DNA from: Acinetobacter nosocomialis NIPH 2119
GTDB taxonomy: Bacteria > Pseudomonadota > Gammaproteobacteria > Pseudomonadales > Moraxellaceae
NCBI RefSeq assembly: GCF_000368085.1
Contig: NZ_KB849239.1
Coordinates: 2,766,170-2,830,169 of the forward strand
Length of the DNA stretch: 64,000 nt
Direction of reading: 5' to 3'
Shown: positions 58,514-64,000 of the stretch, in pieces
Layout: the number at the start of each line of letters is the position of its first letter
How positions within the stretch are numbered: position 1 is the first letter of the stretch
The notes under the pieces: model-generated
The model's database searches: none
Told to the model about the DNA's origin: nothing
The model's input: only the letters and a program-made list of their open reading frames with translations
Made by a program: the position numbers and the translations under genes

Positions 58514-58633
58514 GCTTGACGGAGCGCGAGTAATAGCTCGCTGAGATTGTGTAAATTCCGTGTTATCGCAACACCAGTTTGATCACAAGTACCGTTGAAC
58601 CTGATCAGGTTAAGACCTGCGTAGGAATCAAGC
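58514..58633 (+). promoter_or_regulatory. TPP (THI-box) riboswitch controlling thiC
   Basis: The closing stem GCTTGA/TCAAGC (58514-58519 with 58628-58633) frames the conserved elements CTGAGA (58541-58546), GAACCTGATC (58597-58606) and GCGTAGGAA (about 58619-58627), in the order and spacing of thiamine pyrophosphate aptamers, with an extra arm in between. Ligand binding should lower thiC translation or transcription. The 100 bases to the thiC start form the expression platform. Confidence 0.93.
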
Positions 58634-58704
58634 CATCTGAAAACTTAAAGCCCTCAATTTATCTAGTTCAAGATAAATCCGCCATCGTTTTTGGTCGTGC
58701 TTGA

Positions 58705-60612
<1,908 letters not shown>

Positions 60613-60687
60613 ATATTCAAAAAAAACACTTGCCTAGCCATGATTCTCGGTTAGGATGAAATAAATAGATTTCGTCCTGATCGAATC

Positions 60688-61314
60688 ATGAGTATTGTCG
60701 AGCATCCAAGTTATACATCTAAAGATGTCGAAGTAACATCACGTGAACTTCTGTTCAGTGGTTTTATTCAAGTTGAAAAAGTCAGCCTTCGACATCGTCT
60801 ATTTAATCAATCTGAATATACTCCTGTATTGCAGCGCGAACTTGTGCATCGACCTGAAGCGGCTGGCGTTCTACTCTACAATGACCAAAAACAACAGTTT
60901 GCCCTAATTGAACAGTTTCGTGTTGGTGCTTTAGATGACTCTCAATCGCCGTGGCAACTCGAAATTATTGCAGGCGTGTTAGATGGCAATGAGTCACCAG
61001 AAAGTTGCATTCGACGTGAAAGCCTTGAAGAATCAGGTTGTGAAGTTCAGGATTTAGAGCATCTATTTAGTTTTTACCCATCAGCAGGCGCCTGTTCAGA
61101 ATTATTTCATCTATATGTCGCCGAAACCGAATTACCCGCTGTAGGCGGTGTTTTTGGAGTAGATGATGAGGGTGAAAATATTCAGCTGCATTTGTTTAGT
61201 TATAGCGAAATTCAAACACTACTCGACAGCGGACGTTTAAGAAATGCCCCTGTTATTATGGCATTACAATGGCTGGCTCAACACAGCAAAACGATAATAA
61301 ATCCGAAGAGGTAG
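60688..61314 (+). CDS. nudF: ADP-ribose pyrophosphatase (NUDIX hydrolase)
   Basis: 208 residues. The Nudix box G-x5-E-x7-RE-x2-EE-x-G is complete (GVLDGNESPESCIRRE followed by SLEESG), preceded by WQLEIIAG and followed by FSFYPSAGACSE, the pattern of NudF-type ADP-ribose hydrolases. It cleaves ADP-ribose to AMP and ribose 5-phosphate. It is followed four bases later by cpdA, the same pair as in E. coli. Confidence 0.88.
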   Translation: MSIVEHPSYTSKDVEVTSRELLFSGFIQVEKVSLRHRLFNQSEYTPVLQRELVHRPEAAGVLLYNDQKQQFALIEQFRVGALDDSQSPWQLEIIAGVLDGNESPESCIRRESLEESGCEVQDLEHLFSFYPSAGACSELFHLYVAETELPAVGGVFGVDDEGENIQLHLFSYSEIQTLLDSGRLRNAPVIMALQWLAQHSKTIINPKR

Positions 61315-61318
61315 GACG

Positions 61319-62131
61319 GTGACTTTCCAAGTCTCAACACTTTCACAAAAAAATCATGTCATCATACAAATTACCGATACACATTTATTGGAGTATCCAC
61401 AGCTAGAATTTGTGGGGATGAATCCTGAAGAAAGTTTCCATGCCATTATCCAGCAGATATTGAAACAACATCCAGAAGCGGACGCGATTATTCATACCGG
61501 AGACCTCGCACAAGCCCCAACCCCTATTACCTACAAGCGTTATATCAACTTTATGCAAACCTTGGGTTTGCCTTTTTTCCACACGCTCGGTAATCATGAC
61601 AATGTGGACCACTTTCCACTGCATAACGAAAATCATCAGGAACCTGTGGTGGTCGGCTTAGGGAATTGGCGCATCATTATGCTCAACAGTGCCGTAAAGG
61701 GAAAAGTAGATGGTCATTTGTCATTGGAACAATTAGAAAATTTAGAAAACTTACTTGAGCAATTTGCAGATCATCCAGTTCTGCTGGCTTGCCATCATCA
61801 CCCATTTGCCATGAAATCAAAATGGATTGATCATCACAAACTACAAAACTCAAATGCACTACTAGATACGTTAAGCCCATTTAAAAATGTAAAGGCTTTA
61901 GTTTGTGGACACGTACATCAAGACTCTCTTAATATTTGGCAAGGTATCGAATTTTTCTCAACACCTTCCACAAGCGTACAATTTAAACCGTTTATTAACG
62001 ATTTTGCACTCGATCAAAATGCACCGGGTTACCGTTACATTCGTCTGAATAATGATGGTACTTTTGAAACAAAAGTGTTTCGACTTGAAAATTTCGAAAC
62101 CCATATAAACACTGATATTTCAGGATATTAG
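61319..62131 (+). CDS. cpdA: 3',5'-cyclic-AMP phosphodiesterase
   Basis: 270 residues from a GTG start eight bases behind AGG. The metallophosphoesterase motifs are all present: ITDTHL (D-x-H), HTGDLAQ (GD), LGNHDN (GNHD), CHHHP and CGHVHQD (GHxH), giving a binuclear metal site. CpdA lowers intracellular cAMP and so tunes Vfr/CRP-type regulation. Four-base spacing from nudF indicates one operon. Confidence 0.9.
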   Translation: MTFQVSTLSQKNHVIIQITDTHLLEYPQLEFVGMNPEESFHAIIQQILKQHPEADAIIHTGDLAQAPTPITYKRYINFMQTLGLPFFHTLGNHDNVDHFPLHNENHQEPVVVGLGNWRIIMLNSAVKGKVDGHLSLEQLENLENLLEQFADHPVLLACHHHPFAMKSKWIDHHKLQNSNALLDTLSPFKNVKALVCGHVHQDSLNIWQGIEFFSTPSTSVQFKPFINDFALDQNAPGYRYIRLNNDGTFETKVFRLENFETHINTDISGY

Positions 62132-62281
62132 TCCTAAATTGAATACCTCTATGAGGAATTATGACTAGGGCAAACACGTTTTGAAATTATTTACGGGATA
62201 GAATGACTATCATCTTGCAGGAAAAATCTATATGATGACGACCCGATGGAAAAATCCATCGATGGTTTTCTATAAAAACAC

Positions 62282-62311
62282 TTGCATATCACCATATTTT
62301 TTGCGTATAGA
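62282..62311 (+). promoter_or_regulatory. Candidate dksA promoter
   Basis: TTGCAT (62282-62287), 18 bases, then TATAGA (62306-62311), about 30 bases before the chosen start. Confidence 0.45.
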
Positions 62312-62341
62312 TAATACGTGTATGATGAGGAATGCCCTATT

Positions 62342-62878
62342 ATGGCGAATGACAACCACAACCAAGTTTTGGATGAACATACAGAAGTTGTAGTAGAAGG
62401 TGATAAAGCTTCTGCAAAACGTGCACGTAAAGTGAAACCTAAAACTTCTGACGTAGGCTCAACTGCAAGTTTATTTGGTATTGCACCTTATCAACCTAAG
62501 AAAAATGAAGAGTACATGTCTGAAGGACAGCTCGAGCATTTCCGACAAATTCTGCAAGCATGGAAAGCTGAATTAATGTCTGAAGTTGATCGTACTTTAA
62601 ATACGATGCAAGATGAATCAACTGCATTGCCAGACGTAAATGACCGTGCTACCCAAGAAGAAGAATTTGCAATTGAATTACGTACACGTGACCGTGAACG
62701 TAAATTAATTCGTAAAATCGAACAATCTCTTGAAGCGATTAAAAACGAAGACTACGGTTTCTGTGAAACTTGTGGTATCGAAATCGGCTTACGTCGTTTA
62801 GAAGCACGTCCAACTGCAACGTTATGTATTGACTGCAAAACCTTGGCAGAAATTAAAGAGAAGCAAAATAACGGTTAA
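62342..62878 (+). CDS. dksA: RNA polymerase-binding transcription factor DksA
   Basis: 178 residues from MANDNHNQ; GAGGA lies ten bases upstream. A GTG eight codons earlier is possible but would put the start next to the promoter. The coiled-coil tip with its acidic residues (DVNDRATQEEEFAIEL) and the four-cysteine zinc finger (CETCGIEIG, CIDC) match E. coli DksA. About 40 N-terminal residues are variable and Lys-rich. It works with ppGpp in the stringent response and is followed by gluQ two bases later, the common dksA-gluQ pair. Confidence 0.95.
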   Translation: MANDNHNQVLDEHTEVVVEGDKASAKRARKVKPKTSDVGSTASLFGIAPYQPKKNEEYMSEGQLEHFRQILQAWKAELMSEVDRTLNTMQDESTALPDVNDRATQEEEFAIELRTRDRERKLIRKIEQSLEAIKNEDYGFCETCGIEIGLRRLEARPTATLCIDCKTLAEIKEKQNNG

Positions 62879-62880
62879 TT

Positions 62881-63864
62881 GTGACGGTTAAGAATTCTCC
62901 AGCCGAGTTCGACTCGGCTCTTGCGCAGCAGTTAAATCGCTTGCCAGAAAAGCATAGCTTTTCTCTTGCGCAGCGGCGGAACAATGTTCCACTTAATCGC
63001 TGCTCATACTCAGGTCGGTTTGCGCCCTCGCCAACCGGCCCTTTACATTTCGGATCACTGATTACTGCTGTTGCCAGTTACTGTGATGCTAGAGCTCACA
63101 AAGGGCGATGGTTTGTTCGTATTGAAGATACTGACATTCCACGCATCTATCCCGGTAGTGAAGACCATATACTCGCATCAATTGAAGCTTTTCAGTTCGA
63201 TCTTGATGCAGAGATCATCTTTCAAAAAGACCGCCTAAATATTTATGAAAGCGTATTAGACCAACTTAAAAAAGAAGGTTTAGTTTACGCCTGTCAATGT
63301 ACCCGTAAAATGCTCGGTTCAAATGCAATCTATGCAGGTACTTGCCGTGATTTGCATCTCGATTTTCAAGATCAAGCGATTCGCGTAAAAGTTAAGGATC
63401 AGCAGATCTGTTTCGATGATCGATTGCAAGGACTTCATTGTTCTAATCTACAACATGACCTTGGTGACTTTGTTCTTAAACGCCGTGATGGCATTATTAA
63501 CTATCAACTTGCTGTTGTCGTGGATGACTACTTACAAGGTATTACACACGTTGTTCGTGGTGCAGACCTTTTAGATAACACTGAACGCCAAATCTGGCTG
63601 GGTCAGCTCCTCGATTACCCTAAACTAAGCTATATGCATCTTCCTCTGGCTATGAATGATCAGGGGCAAAAGCTTTCTAAACAAAATCTTGCTCAAGCAC
63701 TCGATTTAACTAAAGCACCTGAATTACTTCAAAAAGCGATACTCGCCTTGGGACAACCCAAGGTTGATTTAGATCGCCCTGAAGTGATGCTCAAGCAAGC
63801 TGTAGCGCAGTGGAATGTAGATTTAATTCCTCACGGACAAGAGCTTGGCGGAATATATTTATAA
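62881..63864 (+). CDS. gluQ: Glutamyl-Q tRNA(Asp) synthetase
   Basis: GluQ-RS attaches glutamate to queuosine-34 of tRNA(Asp). The core starts at residue 42 with SGRFAPSPTGPLHFGSL (HIGH-type motif); RWFVRIEDTD, the zinc-binding CQCTRKM...GTC region, and QKLSKQN (KMSKS-type) follow. The GTG start two bases after dksA gives about 40 extra N-terminal residues compared with E. coli, encoded by three perfect hairpins (62901-62990). No in-frame ATG exists before the core, and only one TTG does, so the true start is uncertain. Probably translationally coupled to dksA. Confidence 0.9.
   Translation: MTVKNSPAEFDSALAQQLNRLPEKHSFSLAQRRNNVPLNRCSYSGRFAPSPTGPLHFGSLITAVASYCDARAHKGRWFVRIEDTDIPRIYPGSEDHILASIEAFQFDLDAEIIFQKDRLNIYESVLDQLKKEGLVYACQCTRKMLGSNAIYAGTCRDLHLDFQDQAIRVKVKDQQICFDDRLQGLHCSNLQHDLGDFVLKRRDGIINYQLAVVVDDYLQGITHVVRGADLLDNTERQIWLGQLLDYPKLSYMHLPLAMNDQGQKLSKQNLAQALDLTKAPELLQKAILALGQPKVDLDRPEVMLKQAVAQWNVDLIPHGQELGGIYL
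62901..62990 (+). repeat. Three consecutive perfect palindromes in the 5' end of gluQ
   Basis: AGCCGAGT-TCG-ACTCGGCT (62901-62919), AGAAAAGC-ATA-GCTTTTCT (62946-62964) and GGAAC-AAT-GTTCC (62978-62990) are perfect hairpins, each with a 3-base loop. The first two are each followed by CTTGCGCAGC, and TTAAATCGCT or CTTAATCGCT comes after the first and third. The stems differ in sequence while the spacer recurs, as in a palindromic repeat family. The reading frame stays open through all of it. Confidence 0.6.
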
Positions 63865-63869
63865 ATAAA

Positions 63870-63897
63870 AAAAGCCCGATTCGATATCGGGCTTTTC
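63870..63897. terminator. Bidirectional terminator of gluQ and the convergent gene
   Basis: GCCCGAT (63874-63880) and ATCGGGC (63886-63892) around a 5-base loop, with A before and T after. Confidence 0.9.
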
Positions 63898-63914
63898 ATA
63901 ACAACTGAAATAGT

Positions 63915-64000
63915 TTAGAAGTTCGATTCTTCTCTTTCAGGGTTTACTTCTTGAGTTGATGCATCAATCTTTAAGATCAAGCTAATCATAGCTGCACACA
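63915..64000 (-). CDS. C-terminal end of a gene running out of the window
   Basis: On the minus strand an open frame enters from beyond 64000 and ends at TAA (63917-63915). The last residues read AAMISLILKIDASTQEVNPE followed by REESNF: a hydrophobic segment, then a short polar tail, as at the end of a membrane protein. Too short to identify. It converges on gluQ and shares its terminator. Confidence 0.55.
   Translation of the reverse strand, partial: CAAMISLILKIDASTQEVNPEREESNF

Overview
The window is a chromosomal segment of an Acinetobacter, most likely of the A. baumannii/calcoaceticus group. This rests on several things: the AT-rich base composition, the order tRNA(Thr-Tyr-Gly-Thr)-tuf-tRNA(Trp)-secE-nusG-rplKAJL-rpoBC, a small gspN-gspC-gspD piece of a dispersed type II secretion system, the argH/algZ-algR-hemCD arrangement shared with pseudomonads, and family-level resemblance of the proteins (LpxO, FadBA, H-NS, TolC/AbuO-like). 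It is mostly core genome. I see no insertion sequence, integron, CRISPR array, rRNA operon or intact prophage.

Layout. 0-6 kb: a hotdog thioesterase, uvrC, an unusual His-rich NlpC/CHAP-like protein, then about 0.9 kb of AT-rich DNA holding a strong promoter, a highly structured RNA resembling the phage P1 C4 antisense RNA, an 11-codon ORF with its own Shine-Dalgarno, and a small cysteine-rich lipoprotein gene, followed by lpxO. 6-10 kb: the fadBA beta-oxidation operon. 10-15.7 kb: small envelope or unknown proteins, a MerR regulator, frnE, a candidate sRNA, and two tandem outer-membrane-barrel paralogues. 15.7-23.2 kb: htpG behind a heat-shock-type promoter, an LprI-like protein, ompW, an NhaC-type antiporter, two hydrolase or hotdog genes, and two paralogous glycine-zipper lipoproteins. 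23.3-37.4 kb: rpoC, rpoB, rplL, rplJ, rplA, rplK, nusG, secE, tRNA-Trp, tuf and four tRNA genes, all on the minus strand. 37.5-45 kb: trpE, gph, an FHA protein, gspD/C/N and hns. 45.3-51.5 kb: hemC-hemD-hemX-hemY-thioesterase and the algZ/algR two-component system. 51.5-64 kb: argH, yggX, a candidate sRNA, phoU, a TolC-family channel, a DMT exporter with its TetR regulator, a lipoprotein, thiC under a TPP riboswitch, nudF, cpdA, dksA and gluQ, plus the C-terminus of one further gene cut by the window end.

Most interesting non-coding signals: (i) the C4-like RNA with its downstream micro-ORF, where one RNA loop can pair with the leader ahead of the micro-ORF; (ii) three consecutive perfect hairpins with 3-nt loops lying inside the 5' end of the gluQ reading frame, suggesting a palindromic element that has become coding; (iii) two promoter-terminator pairs in otherwise empty intergenic DNA (about 13.24 kb and 53.33 kb) that look like small RNAs; (iv) several clean dyads suited to dimeric repressors. 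Several starts are best read as non-ATG (rpoC TTG, phoU TTG, ompW GTG, cpdA GTG, gluQ GTG). All function calls come from reading the sequence; no search was run.
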